DNA from: Pasteurellaceae bacterium 15-036681
Lineage (GTDB): Bacteria > Pseudomonadota > Gammaproteobacteria > Enterobacterales > Pasteurellaceae
DNA: 64,000 bases
Direction of reading: 5' to 3'
Assembly (NCBI GenBank): GCA_002002485.1
Contig: MQVI01000005.1
Coordinates: forward strand, 23,201-87,200
Every line of letters starts with the position of its first letter. Position 1 is the first letter of the stretch. The notes below the pieces were generated by a model. That model saw only the letters and a program-made list of their open reading frames with translations, had not been told where the DNA came from and searched no databases. The translations under genes and the position numbers were made by a program. Shown piece after piece: positions 20,808 through 30,314 of the stretch.

Positions 20808-22193
20808 ATGTTATTTACAAACGAAGTGGTTATCTCAATTATTGTGTTACTTGCGCTGAGTCTTATGCGTATTAACGTGGTAATTGCGCTGATTATTGCA
20901 GCATTAACTTGCGGTATTCTAGGGCACACAGGTGTTAATGGTGCAACGATGGGCGATGCATTAACAACTACAGTGAAGACTTTCACCGACGGTTTAGGTG
21001 GTGGTGCATCAACAGCGATGAATTATGCAATCTTAGGTGCATTTGCGGTGGCATTATCAAAATCAGGTGTAACAGATTTACTGGCTTATAAAGTGATTCA
21101 TTCTTTTGGCAAGCGCCCTTCTGGTCGTTCCGTATTCTGGTTCAAATATATGGTGCTATTTACCTTAGTCGCATTTTCAATGTCATCACAAAACTTAATT
21201 CCGGTTCACATTGCGTTTATTCCAATTGTGGTTCCGCCATTATTAAGTGTGATGAACCAGCTTAAAATCGACCGCCGTGCAGTAGCTTGTGCATTAACTT
21301 TCGGTTTAACGGCAACTTATATGTTGATTCCAGCTGGTTTTGGTCAAATTTTTATCGAAAGTATTTTGGTTAAAAATATCAACAATGCAGGCGTAACCTA
21401 TAACTTATCTACAAATGTTGCAGAAGTGACAGCAGCAATGGCAATTCCTGTATCAGGTATGATTTTAGGCTTATTATTTGCACTATTCGTTTCTTACCGT
21501 AAGCCACGTTCTTATATTGAAGATCGTCCAGAGCCAACCGCTGATGATGTAGATGCACGTGTAGCCAGCATCAAACCATTGCACATTTGGGTGAGTATTG
21601 CCGCAATCTTAGCAACTTGCTTCGTACAGCTTTCGACAAATTCAACGGTATTAGGTGGTTTAGTTGGTTTAGTGATCTTCGCATTAGGTGGTGTATTCAA
21701 ACTTAAACAAACTAACGACATCTTCCAAGATGGTCTACGCTTAATGGCAATGATCGGTTTCGTAATGATTGCTGCGTCTGGTTTTGCAAGCGTAGTAAAC
21801 TCAACAGGCGGTGTGCCAGCGTTAGTTGATAGCTTAAATAGCTCAATTGGTGCAGATAACAAAGGATTAGCCGCAATGTTAATGTTATTAGTGGGCTTAT
21901 TCATTACAATGGGTATCGGTTCATCATTCTCGACAGTACCAATTATTGCATCAATTTATGTGCCATTATGTATCTCATTTGGTTTCTCACCATTGGCAAC
22001 TGTTGCGATCGTTGGTGTGGCAGCAGCGTTAGGTGATGCAGGATCTCCAGCGTCAGACTCGACATTAGGTCCAACATCGGGCTTAAATGCAGATGGTAAA
22101 CACGACCACATTTGGGACTCTGTTGTACCAACCTTCTTACACTATAATATTCCGTTATTAGTATTTGGTTGGATTGCAGCAATGGCTTTATAA
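20808..22193 (+). CDS. YuiF-type Na+/H+ antiporter-family transporter, predicted histidine permease
   Basis: An integral membrane protein of 461 residues with about 11-12 hydrophobic helices, in the NhaC-like ion transporter superfamily. The motif GDAGSPASDSTLGPTSGLNADG near the C-terminus is characteristic. Orthologues of Bacillus yuiF were earlier predicted by comparative genomics to transport histidine because they lie under His-specific control. Here the His leader peptide and attenuator directly upstream give the same inference. SD AAAGAGGA precedes the ATG. Substrate is inferred from regulation and not from the protein. Confidence 0.85.
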   Translation: MLFTNEVVISIIVLLALSLMRINVVIALIIAALTCGILGHTGVNGATMGDALTTTVKTFTDGLGGGASTAMNYAILGAFAVALSKSGVTDLLAYKVIHSFGKRPSGRSVFWFKYMVLFTLVAFSMSSQNLIPVHIAFIPIVVPPLLSVMNQLKIDRRAVACALTFGLTATYMLIPAGFGQIFIESILVKNINNAGVTYNLSTNVAEVTAAMAIPVSGMILGLLFALFVSYRKPRSYIEDRPEPTADDVDARVASIKPLHIWVSIAAILATCFVQLSTNSTVLGGLVGLVIFALGGVFKLKQTNDIFQDGLRLMAMIGFVMIAASGFASVVNSTGGVPALVDSLNSSIGADNKGLAAMLMLLVGLFITMGIGSSFSTVPIIASIYVPLCISFGFSPLATVAIVGVAAALGDAGSPASDSTLGPTSGLNADGKHDHIWDSVVPTFLHYNIPLLVFGWIAAMAL

Positions 22194-22217
22194 TGCAAAG
22201 GTTTTGACCACGGAACG

Positions 22218-22267
22218 GTAGGGGCGGATAATATCCGCCCAATGGGGCAGATATCATCTGCCCCTAC
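22218..22267. repeat. Paired GTAGGGGC palindromes after the histidine transporter
   Basis: Two hairpins in inverted orientation: GGGCGGATA-A-TATCCGCCC and GGGGCAGAT-ATC-ATCTGCCCC. The outer ends are GTAGGGGC and GCCCCTAC, the same ends as the repeat at 3969-4029, but with different cores. Confidence 0.8.
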
Positions 22268-22306
22268 GTGTTTTCGTGGTTTCGTTTTTCTATAAGGATT
22301 GCAAAA

Positions 22307-23110
22307 ATGAAATTTATCTCTTTTAATATTAATGGCTTACGCGCTCGTCCTCACCAGCTTGAAGCATTAATTGAAAAACATCAACCTGATGTTATTGGTT
22401 TACAAGAAATCAAAGTTTCTGATGAAGATTTTCCACACGATCTTGTAAGTCATTTAGGCTATCACGTATTTCATCATGGCCAAAAAGGGCATTATGGCGT
22501 GGCTTTATTAACTAAGCAAAAACCGCTTGCAGTGCGTAAAGGTTTCCCAACAGATGATGCAGATGCGCAAAAACGTATGATCATGGCAGATTTAGAAACC
22601 CCATTTGGTATTTTAACGGTGTTAAATGGCTATTTCCCTCAGGGTGAAAATCGTAGTCATGAAACAAAATTCCCCGCAAAAGAGAAGTTCTATGCAGATC
22701 TTCAAAACTATTTAGAAACAGAATTAAAACCTGAAAATCCAATTGTGATTATGGGCGATATGAATATCAGCCCAACGGATTTAGATATCGGTATTGGCGA
22801 GCCAAACCGTAAACGTTGGTTACGTGATGGTAAATGTTCATTCTTACCAGAAGAAAGAGAGTGGTTAGATCGTTTATATGATTACGGTTTATCAGATACT
22901 TTCCGCCGAATGAATCCAGAGGCTGCGGATAAATTCTCGTGGTTTGACTACCGTTCAAAAGGTTTTGATGATAACCGTGGTCTGCGTATTGACTTAGTAT
23001 TAGCAACAAAAGTACTTGCTGAACGTTGTGTAGAAACTGGGATTGATTTAGAAATCCGCGCAATGGAAAAACCATCCGATCACGCACCTGTTTGGGCCGT
23101 GTTTGAGTAA
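22307..23110 (+). CDS. xthA: Exodeoxyribonuclease III
   Basis: An AP endonuclease and 3'-5' exonuclease for base-excision repair. The ATG at 22307 follows ATAAGGAT and gives 267 residues starting [15 protein letters not shown], the family start. Catalytic motifs include LQEIK (Mg2+ Glu), GDMNIS (Asp/Asn) and the C-terminal SDHAPVW (Asp-His). A short hairpin terminator follows. Confidence 0.97.
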   Translation: MKFISFNINGLRARPHQLEALIEKHQPDVIGLQEIKVSDEDFPHDLVSHLGYHVFHHGQKGHYGVALLTKQKPLAVRKGFPTDDADAQKRMIMADLETPFGILTVLNGYFPQGENRSHETKFPAKEKFYADLQNYLETELKPENPIVIMGDMNISPTDLDIGIGEPNRKRWLRDGKCSFLPEEREWLDRLYDYGLSDTFRRMNPEAADKFSWFDYRSKGFDDNRGLRIDLVLATKVLAERCVETGIDLEIRAMEKPSDHAPVWAVFE

Positions 23111-23118
23111 GAAAATGA

Positions 23119-23145
23119 AAGGTGCGTAAAGACGCACCTTATTTT
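23119..23145. terminator. Terminator between xthA and pyrD
   Basis: AAGGTGCGT (23119-23127) pairs with ACGCACCTT (23132-23140) with a 4-nt loop, followed by ATTTTT. It serves xthA and perhaps the convergent pyrD. Confidence 0.85.
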
Positions 23146-23154
23146 TATATTTGT

Positions 23155-24159
23155 TTAAGTGACCACAATTTTCTTGGCTAAATCCCTAATTAATTTAGGT
23201 CCTTGATATACCATGGCTGAATACACCTGCAATAAACTTGCGCCAGCATCAATTTTTTCCTGCCCACTTTCAACAGAATGAACACCTCCGCTACCAATAA
23301 TCGGTATCTGTCCTTTTAATTCTCCTGATAATTGGCGGATCAATTGGGTACTTAATTGATTTAACGGCTTACCACTTAATCCTCCTTGTTGCTCTGAATG
23401 AATTAACCCCGCAACCGGCTCTCTCGAAAGAGTTGTATTGCCAGCAATAACTCCATCAACATTATGGCGAATTAAGCTATCTGCAACGGAGGCAATTTCT
23501 GCATGGCTCAAATCGGGTGCAATTTTTAATACAAGCGGTCGGTAATGGCCAAATTTTTGCGAGAGCTGTGTTTGTTCAGCTTTCAATGCTTTTAGTAATT
23601 CATCAAGTGCTTCGCCGTATTGGAGTGAGCGCAAATTTTTGGTATTGGGAGAGGAGATATTGACGGTAATATAACTTGCATATTGATAGACTTTTCGCAG
23701 ACAAATAAGATAGTCATCAAGGCTATTTTCAATGGGCGTTATAGCATTTTTGCCAATATTGATCCCCAATACGCCATCGTATTTAGCATGCTTAACATTC
23801 TCAACCAACACATCAACCCCGAGATTATTAAAACCATTACGGTTGATAATGCCTTCAGCTTCTAATAGCCGAAATTGACGAGGACGAGGATTACCATCTT
23901 GTGCAACTGGTGTAACAGTCCCTACTTCAATAAATCCAAAACCAAGTTTTGCAAAGCCGTCAATTGCTTCCCCATTTTTATCTGCGCCAGCCGCAAGGCC
24001 AATCGGGTTTTGGAATTTTAATCCCATTACTTCAACAGGATTATAAATTTGACCAAGGGAAAGGGGAGTGTATCCTAAATATTTTAGGGCGTTGATTGAG
24101 AATTCGTGAGCTTGTTCAGCATCAAGTGAAAAGAGGAATTTACGGATGAGTGAATACAT
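23155..24159 (-). CDS. pyrD: Dihydroorotate dehydrogenase (quinone), class 2
   Basis: A membrane-associated flavoenzyme passing electrons from dihydroorotate to quinone. The ATG at 24159 gives 334 residues starting [15 protein letters not shown], the N-terminal amphipathic quinone-binding helices; a longer in-frame start at 24228 adds a non-family extension. FMN/orotate motifs are [23 protein letters not shown] (catalytic Ser) and IIGSGGVHS. It is convergent with xthA. Confidence 0.96.
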   Translation of the reverse strand: MYSLIRKFLFSLDAEQAHEFSINALKYLGYTPLSLGQIYNPVEVMGLKFQNPIGLAAGADKNGEAIDGFAKLGFGFIEVGTVTPVAQDGNPRPRQFRLLEAEGIINRNGFNNLGVDVLVENVKHAKYDGVLGINIGKNAITPIENSLDDYLICLRKVYQYASYITVNISSPNTKNLRSLQYGEALDELLKALKAEQTQLSQKFGHYRPLVLKIAPDLSHAEIASVADSLIRHNVDGVIAGNTTLSREPVAGLIHSEQQGGLSGKPLNQLSTQLIRQLSGELKGQIPIIGSGGVHSVESGQEKIDAGASLLQVYSAMVYQGPKLIRDLAKKIVVT

Positions 24160-24239
24160 ATCTTTTAAACAATGTACGGTGCGTTTACACGCACCAGATC
24201 TTAGCGGTATTATGTAGTAGTTGCACAAACTTTATTTAC

Positions 24240-24402
24240 ACCCTCTCCCTCTGGGAGAGGGACAGACTGAAGGTGCGTTCAGCACCGTAGGTCAGGGAGA
24301 GGGTAATGTGCAGAATATTTATAAAATATCACCGCTTGTTGCCCTCTCTCTGCCAAAATTGCTGAACGCAATTTTTGCGGTCTCTCTCCCAAAGGGAGAG
24401 AG
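24240..24402. repeat. Composite CCCTCTCCC repeat region between pyrD and prs
   Basis: Several stacked palindromes with no gene: CCCTCTCCC-TCT-GGGAGAGGG (24241-24261), GGTGC-GTTCA-GCACC (24272-24286), AAAATTGC-TGAAC-GCAATTTT (24355-24376 region), and CTCTCTCCC-AAA-GGGAGAGAG (24382-24402). A USS complement lies at 24331-24339. It looks like a miniature inverted-repeat or REP cluster; a related CCCCCTCT...AGAGGGGG stem lies after acrB (46632-46661). Confidence 0.65.
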
Positions 24403-24460
24403 TGATGAATTCAAATATTTGATTTGTGCAAGTGCTACATAATTTCGGATTTTAGATAAC

Positions 24461-24487
24461 AAAAAGCCCGAATAACTCGGGCTTTTT
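24461..24487 (-). terminator. Terminator of prs
   Basis: AAAAAGCCCGA (24461-24471) pairs with TCGGGCTTTTT (24477-24487) across a 5-nt loop, at the 3' end of the lolB-ispE-prs unit. The T-run on the minus strand is supplied by the A5 of the left arm. Confidence 0.92.
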
Positions 24488-24495
24488 AGCGTTGA

Positions 24496-25446
24496 TTAGT
24501 GACTGAACATCGCAGAGATTGACTCTTCATTGCTGATACGTCGAATTGCTTCAGCTAACATACCAGAAAGGGTCAATACGCGAACTTTATTCAATGCACG
24601 AATTTCTGCTGAAAGAGGAATCGTATCTGTTACGATCACTTCATCTAACGCATCATTTGCCAAGTTCTTCGCCGCTGTACCAGAGAATACCGCGTGAGTT
24701 GCATAAGCAAATACACGACGTGCACCGCGCTCTTTTAATGCTTCCGCGGCTTTCACTAACGTACCGCCCGTATCGATCATATCATCAACTAAGATACAAT
24801 CACGACCAGCTACATCACCAATGATGTGCATTACCTGTGCCACGTTCGCTTTTGGACGACGTTTATCAATAATTGCCATATCAGCATCATTTAATAATTT
24901 CGCGATTGCACGCGCACGTACAACACCACCAATATCTGGTGAAACTACGATTGGGTTTACTAAGTCAGTTTTCTTCAAGATATCATCTAATAACACTGGC
25001 GAACCAAATACGTTATCTACAGGCACATCGAAGAACCCTTGGATTTGTTCAGCGTGAAGGTCGCAAGTTAATACTCGGTCAACACCTACACTTGAAAGGA
25101 AGTCCGCTACAACTTTTGCAGTGATTGGTACACGAGCAGAACGAACACGACGATCCTGACGAGCATAACCAAAATATGGGATTACCGCGGTAATACGACC
25201 TGCAGATGCACGACGAAGTGCATCGACCATAACGATTAACTCCATTAAGTTGTCGTTAGTGGGTGCGCAAGTTGATTGCACGATAAAAATATCTCCGCCA
25301 CGTACGTTTTCGTTGATTTGTACTTGAATCTCACCGTCACTGAAACGACCTACTGTTGCGTCACCAAGTGAAATATACAGACGTTCAGCAATTCGTTTTG
25401 CTAATTCCGGAGTCGCATTTCCTGCGAAGAGTTTAATATCAGGCAT
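24496..25446 (-). CDS. prs: Ribose-phosphate pyrophosphokinase (PRPP synthetase)
   Basis: Makes PRPP for purines, pyrimidines, histidine, tryptophan and NAD. The start at 25446 gives 316 residues beginning [16 protein letters not shown], the conserved N-terminus; a longer in-frame ATG lies within isp[32 protein letters not shown] and the PRPP loop [10 protein letters not shown] are intact. Last gene of lolB-ispE-prs, as in many gamma-proteobacteria. Confidence 0.98.
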   Translation of the reverse strand: MPDIKLFAGNATPELAKRIAERLYISLGDATVGRFSDGEIQVQINENVRGGDIFIVQSTCAPTNDNLMELIVMVDALRRASAGRITAVIPYFGYARQDRRVRSARVPITAKVVADFLSSVGVDRVLTCDLHAEQIQGFFDVPVDNVFGSPVLLDDILKKTDLVNPIVVSPDIGGVVRARAIAKLLNDADMAIIDKRRPKANVAQVMHIIGDVAGRDCILVDDMIDTGGTLVKAAEALKERGARRVFAYATHAVFSGTAAKNLANDALDEVIVTDTIPLSAEIRALNKVRVLTLSGMLAEAIRRISNEESISAMFSH

Positions 25447-25459
25447 TGTTAGGGAACCT

Positions 25460-26314
25460 CTAGCTAGATTGGGAAAATAGATTGAGTTGTTGATGTAAAG
25501 GTGAAATATTCTGTCCTTGAGCGACAAAGCCCTGTACATTGTCAGGCTTCAGAGTAAATACTTTACGCGCTTCATCTTCACTATCAAATTCGGCAAATAC
25601 ACAAGCACCAGTGCCAGTTAACCGAGACGGTGCGTATTGTACCAACCAAGCGAGTAGATCTTCAACCTCTGAATACAATTCTCTGACAATTTTTTCGCAA
25701 TCGTTTCCCCATGTGCTGTTCATTAACTCAGCAATATCTCGTTTTGGGGTATTGCGAGGTAGATTGGGATGCTGAAAAATTGATGCCGTTGAAATTGAAA
25801 CGTCTGGTTTAAGAATGACATACCATTTTTCTTGTGGTTGGCAAGCTATTAATTTTTCACCTACACCTTCAGCAAATGCTGCAAAGCCTCGTACAAAAAT
25901 AGGTACATCAGCCCCTAGGCTGAGTCCCATCTCAGCCAGTTGCTCTAAAGATAACCCTGTTTGCCAAAGGTGATTAAGTGCCACCAATACAGTTGCTGCA
26001 TTTGATGAGCCACCTCCAACGCCACCGCCCATGGGTAAGCGTTTTGTTACTGCGATTTTTGCCCCTTGATTACAAGCGGTCTTATTCTGTAAAAGTTTTG
26101 CAGCGCGGTAAATCAGGTTCTGCTCAACTGCAACTCCTTCAATTTGATTAAGTAGCTCAATAGAGGAATTTTCTGTGATCTCAATTTCAATCTCATCACC
26201 AAAATCCAAAAATTGAAAAAGAGTTTGCAATTCGTGGTAGCCATCAGCCCGCTTGCCAGTGATGTATAAAAATAAATTCAGCTTAGCGGGGCTAGGAAAG
26301 GTTAGTTTTGCCAT
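25460..26314 (-). CDS. ispE: 4-diphosphocytidyl-2-C-methyl-D-erythritol kinase
   Basis: A GHMP kinase of the MEP isoprenoid pathway, 284 residues. The ATP-binding [14 protein letters not shown] motif is near residues 95-108, and the third GHMP motif [12 protein letters not shown] lies near the C-terminus. It begins [20 protein letters not shown], where the Lys/Asn and His contact substrate. It is 11 bp downstream of lolB and 13 bp upstream of prs. Confidence 0.96.
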   Translation of the reverse strand: MAKLTFPSPAKLNLFLYITGKRADGYHELQTLFQFLDFGDEIEIEITENSSIELLNQIEGVAVEQNLIYRAAKLLQNKTACNQGAKIAVTKRLPMGGGVGGGSSNAATVLVALNHLWQTGLSLEQLAEMGLSLGADVPIFVRGFAAFAEGVGEKLIACQPQEKWYVILKPDVSISTASIFQHPNLPRNTPKRDIAELMNSTWGNDCEKIVRELYSEVEDLLAWLVQYAPSRLTGTGACVFAEFDSEDEARKVFTLKPDNVQGFVAQGQNISPLHQQLNLFSQSS

Positions 26315-26325
26315 TTTACGCCTTA

Positions 26326-26958
26326 TTAATAAGTCCAGTTATCAATACGAATTTTTAAAGTTTGATCGCCATTTTCAAGTACAATTAACTTCGGTAAATT
26401 TGGCTGACGATCTTCATGATATTGAACAAAACTTGCTTTCCAAACGGTGCCATTCACAGGATAATCAAATTGCGCTAATTGGCGTTTTTCATTCACAATA
26501 TAGTTCGAACCTTTTTCTGGCTGACCTTTTACCCAATATGCGAATTGATCAATTGGGAAAGATACCCCAATAATCTCTTTCATCAATGCACCAACATCGG
26601 CCTCTGTACGAGAACGTCCTTCGCTGTCAGAAATTGTCATGCCGTAGGCATTACGTTGTAATTTTAATGATTTGCTCGAAAGGTTAGACGACATAGTTAA
26701 GCCAAAATTAGTCGGCGTTTTATATTGCCAATCGAAGTGAGAAGAAAAACGCTCCTCTGGTGAAATATAGCCAAATTGACCTTTTGCAGCGTAAGCGCTG
26801 ATTTTTTGTAATTGCGCCAAATGTTGTTGCCATTGAGGATCATTATGTGGAATTTCAACTGCTGGCTTTTCCACTTCGCTTGGGGCGTTATAAATAGAGT
26901 TACAGCCTGTAAGTACAAGCATTGCAGTTAGGGAAAGTAATTTAATGAGTTTTTTCAT
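26326..26958 (-). CDS. lolB: Outer-membrane lipoprotein receptor LolB
   Basis: Receives lipoproteins from LolA and inserts them in the outer membrane. It has 210 residues with a lipoprotein signal [19 protein letters not shown], whose lipobox cysteine is C19. Ser at +2 agrees with Asn then Ser (CNS) and so with outer-membrane sorting. The body is the LolB half-barrel with [22 protein letters not shown]. First gene of the lolB-ispE-prs unit. Confidence 0.94.
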   Translation of the reverse strand: MKKLIKLLSLTAMLVLTGCNSIYNAPSEVEKPAVEIPHNDPQWQQHLAQLQKISAYAAKGQFGYISPEERFSSHFDWQYKTPTNFGLTMSSNLSSKSLKLQRNAYGMTISDSEGRSRTEADVGALMKEIIGVSFPIDQFAYWVKGQPEKGSNYIVNEKRQLAQFDYPVNGTVWKASFVQYHEDRQPNLPKLIVLENGDQTLKIRIDNWTY

Positions 26959-27042
26959 AAGTAATTTAAGTATAAAAATAAGCAGAGTTAAGCCCTGCTT
27001 TTACAAAACAATCATTGGCAGTGTATAGTATATACCCTAATT

Positions 27043-27072
27043 ATTATATGTTGGTTATTCAACATAAAACAA
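27043..27072 (-). promoter_or_regulatory. Candidate lolB promoter with inverted repeat in the spacer
   Basis: On the minus strand TTGTTT (27067-27072), 18 bp, then TATAAT (27043-27048), about 85 bp before lolB. The spacer is filled by a perfect inverted repeat TATGTTG-6-CAACATA (27047-27066). The rest of 26959-27272 holds a weak AGCAG/CTGCT hairpin in the lolB leader (26981-26999) and the sspB terminator. Confidence 0.45.
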
Positions 27073-27192
27073 CGATTATTTAAGAAAGGCTATATCTTAC
27101 AATGTGGGCTTTTTCTCATGGTAGTATGGTTAGTCAATTTGTTAAAAGCTTTTTTGACAAACAGTATAAATAGGTTCCAGCCAAAACTAAAA

Positions 27193-27225
27193 GGACTGAG
27201 TCCGATGTAATATCGAAATCAGCCC
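27193..27225 (-). terminator. Terminator of sspAB
   Basis: On the minus strand GGGCTGA and TCAGTCC (one G-U) enclose an inner CGAT/ATCG stem, followed by TTTTAGTTTT. It lies about 50 bp past the sspB stop. Confidence 0.75.
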
Positions 27226-27272
27226 TTAAATAACGATCTAACTTTAATATATTAAATGCGTTTTTCTTTTAA

Positions 27273-27686
27273 CTATTTAACCAATTTTAAATGACTTACT
27301 TTTTTCTTAACTGATTTTTTAGGCAACTCTGATTGAGATTCCTCTGCTCTTGAAATATAAGCCTCAGCGAAGTAATATTCTTCCTCTTGGAACATCACTC
27401 CATCTCCAGTCTCTTGAGCATAAATAGCTTCTATTGCACCAAACGGAATATATATCTCTCGTGGAATCCCCTGAAAGCGGGCACCAAAACTGATAACCTC
27501 ATCAGTTACTACATACTGCCCAATAGAACGTGGCGCAATATTTAGGATAATTTTACCGTCTCTTACAAATTCTATGGGGACATCTACATTGGGATATTCC
27601 GCATCGACTAAAAGATAAGGTGTATTATCGTTATCTAAAATCCAATTGTAATAGGCATGATAAAGATAGGGACGTAATGGTTTCAT
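27273..27686 (-). CDS. sspB: ClpXP specificity factor SspB
   Basis: Delivers SsrA-tagged proteins to ClpXP. The 137 residues include an N-terminal SspB fold (RPYLYHAYYNWILDNDNTPYLLVDA) that binds the tag and a flexible tail ending HLKLVK, which is the ClpX-binding (XB) motif (LRVVK in E. coli). Its ATG overlaps the sspA stop by one base, so the two are coupled. Confidence 0.95.
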   Translation of the reverse strand: MKPLRPYLYHAYYNWILDNDNTPYLLVDAEYPNVDVPIEFVRDGKIILNIAPRSIGQYVVTDEVISFGARFQGIPREIYIPFGAIEAIYAQETGDGVMFQEEEYYFAEAYISRAEESQSELPKKSVKKKVSHLKLVK

Positions 27687-28327
27687 TAATCTTTGTCATC
27701 CATCAGATTTTTAGGTGCACTACCACCAACAGATTGAACAAAGCTATCACGTTTAAATACTCGTGTCATATAAGCTTTAACAGCTTTACTTCCTGCACCA
27801 GTAAATTCAACACCTAAATTATTTAAGCGCCATAATAAAGGTGCAACATAGCAGTCTACTAAGCTAAAATCTTCACTTAGAAAATAATCAGCATCAGCAA
27901 AAACAGGACCTAATGCTAAAATTTCTTCACGTAATTGATTTAATGCTTTCTTCGCCTCATCAGTGGTTGGATCACGATCGATTAGGTCAATTAACGTATA
28001 CCAGTCTTGTTCAATACGCTGCATATTTAAACGACATTGTGCACGTAATACAGGATAAACCGGCATTAAAGGGGGGTGAGGAAAACGCTCATCAAGATAC
28101 TCCATAATAATACGAGCATTCGATAGAATTAAATCTCTGTCAACCAATGTTGGAACAGTACCTCGTGGATTTACTTCCATTAAGTCCTCAGAAATAGTGC
28201 CTGGCACGATATTTTCAATCTCATAAGCAACACCTTTTTCTGCTAATACAATACGCACTTGATGGCTATAAATATCGTTTTTTTCTGAAAAAAGCGTAGG
28301 TACAGAACGTTTATTTGCACTCGTCAT
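27686..28327 (-). CDS. sspA: Stringent starvation protein A
   Basis: An RNA-polymerase-associated protein with a glutathione-S-transferase fold but no GST activity, involved in starvation and acid tolerance and in H-NS control. The ATG at 28327 gives 213 residues beginning MTSANKRSVPTLFSEKND, the family start; a longer in-frame ATG at 28450 adds an unrelated extension. The thioredoxin-like N-domain and helical C-domain with EDFSLVDCYVAPLLWRL are clear. First gene of sspAB. Confidence 0.95.
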   Translation of the reverse strand: MTSANKRSVPTLFSEKNDIYSHQVRIVLAEKGVAYEIENIVPGTISEDLMEVNPRGTVPTLVDRDLILSNARIIMEYLDERFPHPPLMPVYPVLRAQCRLNMQRIEQDWYTLIDLIDRDPTTDEAKKALNQLREEILALGPVFADADYFLSEDFSLVDCYVAPLLWRLNNLGVEFTGAGSKAVKAYMTRVFKRDSFVQSVGGSAPKNLMDDKD

Positions 28328-28557
28328 TTGTTTCTTTTGCTCCCAAAAGTTAAATCCTAGAAATAATCTTAGAATTTTAGCATATTTTATCCATCTTGTA
28401 GTAGATTTATTTTGATTGTAAAATTCTGATGTCAGTCTTTTCAGTTTCAAATTGATGATTTAAAACAAGAACTTTAGAAAAATTGCATAAAACTTTTGAC
28501 GATTTGTTCTAAACAGTCTAGCATTCATATTATTTTTACACATAAGAGGAAATTTCA

Positions 28558-28896
28558 ATGGAGCCAGTAAATAAACAATCATTCCAAGATATGTTGGATT
28601 ATGTACATCTTTACCGTTTAAAAAATAAGTTGCTACGTGAGACAGCAGATAACGATAGAAAAATTCGCGATAACCAAAAACGTGTTTTATTACTCGATAA
28701 TTTAACTCAATATATTAATGATTCAATGACAGTGCAAGAAATCAAAGCAATTATTGGTAATATGCGTGATGACTATGAGAATCGTGTAGATGATTATATG
28801 ATTCGCAATGCTGATTTATCGAAAGAGCGTCGCGAGATTCGTCGCAAGATGGCCGAACACGCGCATGCAGGTAAGAAAACAGCATCTGCGAAATAA
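28558..28896 (+). CDS. tmaR: PTS polar localisation regulator TmaR (DUF496, YeeX)
   Basis: A 112-residue, highly charged coiled-coil protein. [18 protein letters not shown], then [15 protein letters not shown] and [12 protein letters not shown] match E. coli YeeX/TmaR closely. In E. coli TmaR clusters at the pole and sequesters Enzyme I of the sugar PTS in a tyrosine-phosphorylation-dependent way. SD AAGAGGAAA precedes the ATG. It is divergent from sspA and convergent with tyrP. Confidence 0.92.
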   Translation: MEPVNKQSFQDMLDYVHLYRLKNKLLRETADNDRKIRDNQKRVLLLDNLTQYINDSMTVQEIKAIIGNMRDDYENRVDDYMIRNADLSKERREIRRKMAEHAHAGKKTASAK

Positions 28897-28905
28897 CTGA
28901 TGATA

Positions 28906-28938
28906 TTAGGGCTAATTTATATCGTAAATTAGCCCTAA
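28906..28938. terminator. Bidirectional terminator between tmaR and tyrP
   Basis: A perfect 14-bp stem (TTAGGGCTAATTTA, 28906-28919, with its complement 28925-28938) with a 5-nt loop, between the two convergent genes. Confidence 0.88.
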
Positions 28939-28964
28939 CTATTCAATGCCCTATTAGTTTTTCA

Positions 28965-30179
28965 TCATCCAACTACATTCGGTAAAATTCCATTCTCAAT
29001 TAAAAATGGCACAATTACGATAAATACCCCTATCACTAATGCAATAAGTAATGATACTTTTCCACCTTTCACTTGATAAGGAAGATTTAAATTCTGCGAG
29101 CGTAATTTCCATACCATTGCAATCGGCAACACTATCGCATAGAAGGCAAACATCTGACCTGCATAACCTAATGCTGCAATAAAACCTTGAGGGTAGAAGA
29201 ATGCAAATAGCATTGGTGGAATGAAAGTTAATAATCCTAATGAAATACGGTTTGATTTAATATTCACACGTTTTAGTAAATCTTCCAAGGTTTCAAATAA
29301 GCCTAATGCTACCCCTAAGAATGAGGTAATTAATGCTAATGCTGAAAAGATTCGAACTGTGGCACCAATAATAGAACTACCTGTAACTTGACGTACAGCT
29401 TCAGCCAATCCATTTAAAGTTGGATCCTTGTCTAAAATCTGTAAGAACTCTGTTTGGCTTAAAACCCCATGTGTTGCTAGCTGCCACAAGATATAAGCCA
29501 CTAACGGAATAAATGTCCCAACTAAGATTGCAATACGTAATCCTTTTACATTACCTTCAAGGTATTTATTCAAACTTGGAATTGAACCATGAAAGCCAAA
29601 AGAAGTGAAAAATACAGGGCTTGCGGAGATAATTAACGCATTTTCAATTGGCATTGCCAGTAAGTTATCTATTGATACTTTTGGTAATAGTAAAAATAAC
29701 ACTAGAATAAATGCGAGAATTTTTGTAGAAAATAGAATACGATTGATTACATCTACACTTGAAGTACCAATCACGATAAAAGCACCAAATACAACGGTAA
29801 ATAATACACCCGCAATTTTAGTTGTTGTTTCTGCGTCAACAATCGTTGGTAGAAAAGCAGCTAATAGCGAACTTCCTCCGGACACATAAGCTGACAATAT
29901 GGCGTAAAGAAAAATGACCAATACAGCAGTAGAAATAATACGGCCGAAAGTCCCATAGTATTTTTCGGCTAGAGTTCCAATTCCAGCATCACTGTCCACT
30001 GTTTGATACAGTTCAACAAAGAGTAATGCACTAAAGCAAAGTAACAGCCATAAGCTTAGTAATAGCGCTAATGTAAAACCAAAGCCTATACCAGCTGAAG
30101 TAAGAGGCATTGCAAGCATGCCTCCGCCGATTGTTGTGCCTGCTACAATTAAGGCACTGCCTAATGTTTTGTTTTTCAT
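28965..30179 (-). CDS. tyrP: Tyrosine-specific transporter, second tandem copy (TyrP family)
   Basis: An HAAAP-family proton-coupled aromatic amino acid permease, 404 residues, about 11 membrane helices. Starts MKNKTLGSALIVAGTTIGGGMLAMPLTSAG, the hallmark unwound first helix. It is strongly similar along its length to the adjacent gene at 30315-31523, so the pair is a tandem duplication. H. influenzae also carries two tyrP genes. A single TyrR-like box and a terminator separate it from the upstream copy, so it may be independently transcribed. Confidence 0.92.
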   Translation of the reverse strand: MKNKTLGSALIVAGTTIGGGMLAMPLTSAGIGFGFTLALLLSLWLLLCFSALLFVELYQTVDSDAGIGTLAEKYYGTFGRIISTAVLVIFLYAILSAYVSGGSSLLAAFLPTIVDAETTTKIAGVLFTVVFGAFIVIGTSSVDVINRILFSTKILAFILVLFLLLPKVSIDNLLAMPIENALIISASPVFFTSFGFHGSIPSLNKYLEGNVKGLRIAILVGTFIPLVAYILWQLATHGVLSQTEFLQILDKDPTLNGLAEAVRQVTGSSIIGATVRIFSALALITSFLGVALGLFETLEDLLKRVNIKSNRISLGLLTFIPPMLFAFFYPQGFIAALGYAGQMFAFYAIVLPIAMVWKLRSQNLNLPYQVKGGKVSLLIALVIGVFIVIVPFLIENGILPNVVG

Positions 30180-30188
30180 ACAATCACC

Positions 30189-30206
30189 TGTAAATAAAAT
30201 AGAACG
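30189..30206 (-). promoter_or_regulatory. Possible weak TyrR box next to the second tyrP
   Basis: TGTAAATAAAATAGAACG holds one perfect half-site TGTAAA and the G-N14-C spacing required of TyrR boxes, but a poor second half. It lies about 10 bp from the start codon. A weak call. Confidence 0.3.
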
Positions 30207-30221
30207 GTTTGATTGTAATAC

Positions 30222-30263
30222 AAAAAAATCGGGATTTCGCCAAAATACAAGGCAAAATCCCGA
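30222..30263 (-). terminator. Terminator between the tandem tyrP genes
   Basis: On the minus strand a 9-bp stem TCGGGATTT / AAATCCCGA (30229-30237 with 30255-30263) plus an inner GC pair, followed by seven T (30222-30228). It ends the upstream tyrP transcript, or acts as a leader terminator if a promoter lies at 30264-30314. Confidence 0.8.
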
Positions 30264-30276
30264 CTTTATTTTAAAT

Positions 30277-30294
30277 TGTAATTATTATTTTACA
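30277..30294 (-). promoter_or_regulatory. TyrR-like box between the tyrP genes
   Basis: On the minus strand TGTAAAATAATAATTACA: one perfect TGTAAA half, one mismatch in the other (ATTACA for TTTACA), 6-bp spacer, G-N14-C kept. It lies upstream of the second tyrP, before the terminator. Confidence 0.6.
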
Positions 30295-30314
30295 CTTAGA
30301 TTATAAACTAATCA

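Noticed and set aside
24221..24442. 73-codon plus-strand open frame in the pyrD-prs spacer
   Set aside because: Made of the CCCTCTCCC palindromes (low-complexity translation) with no ribosome site.
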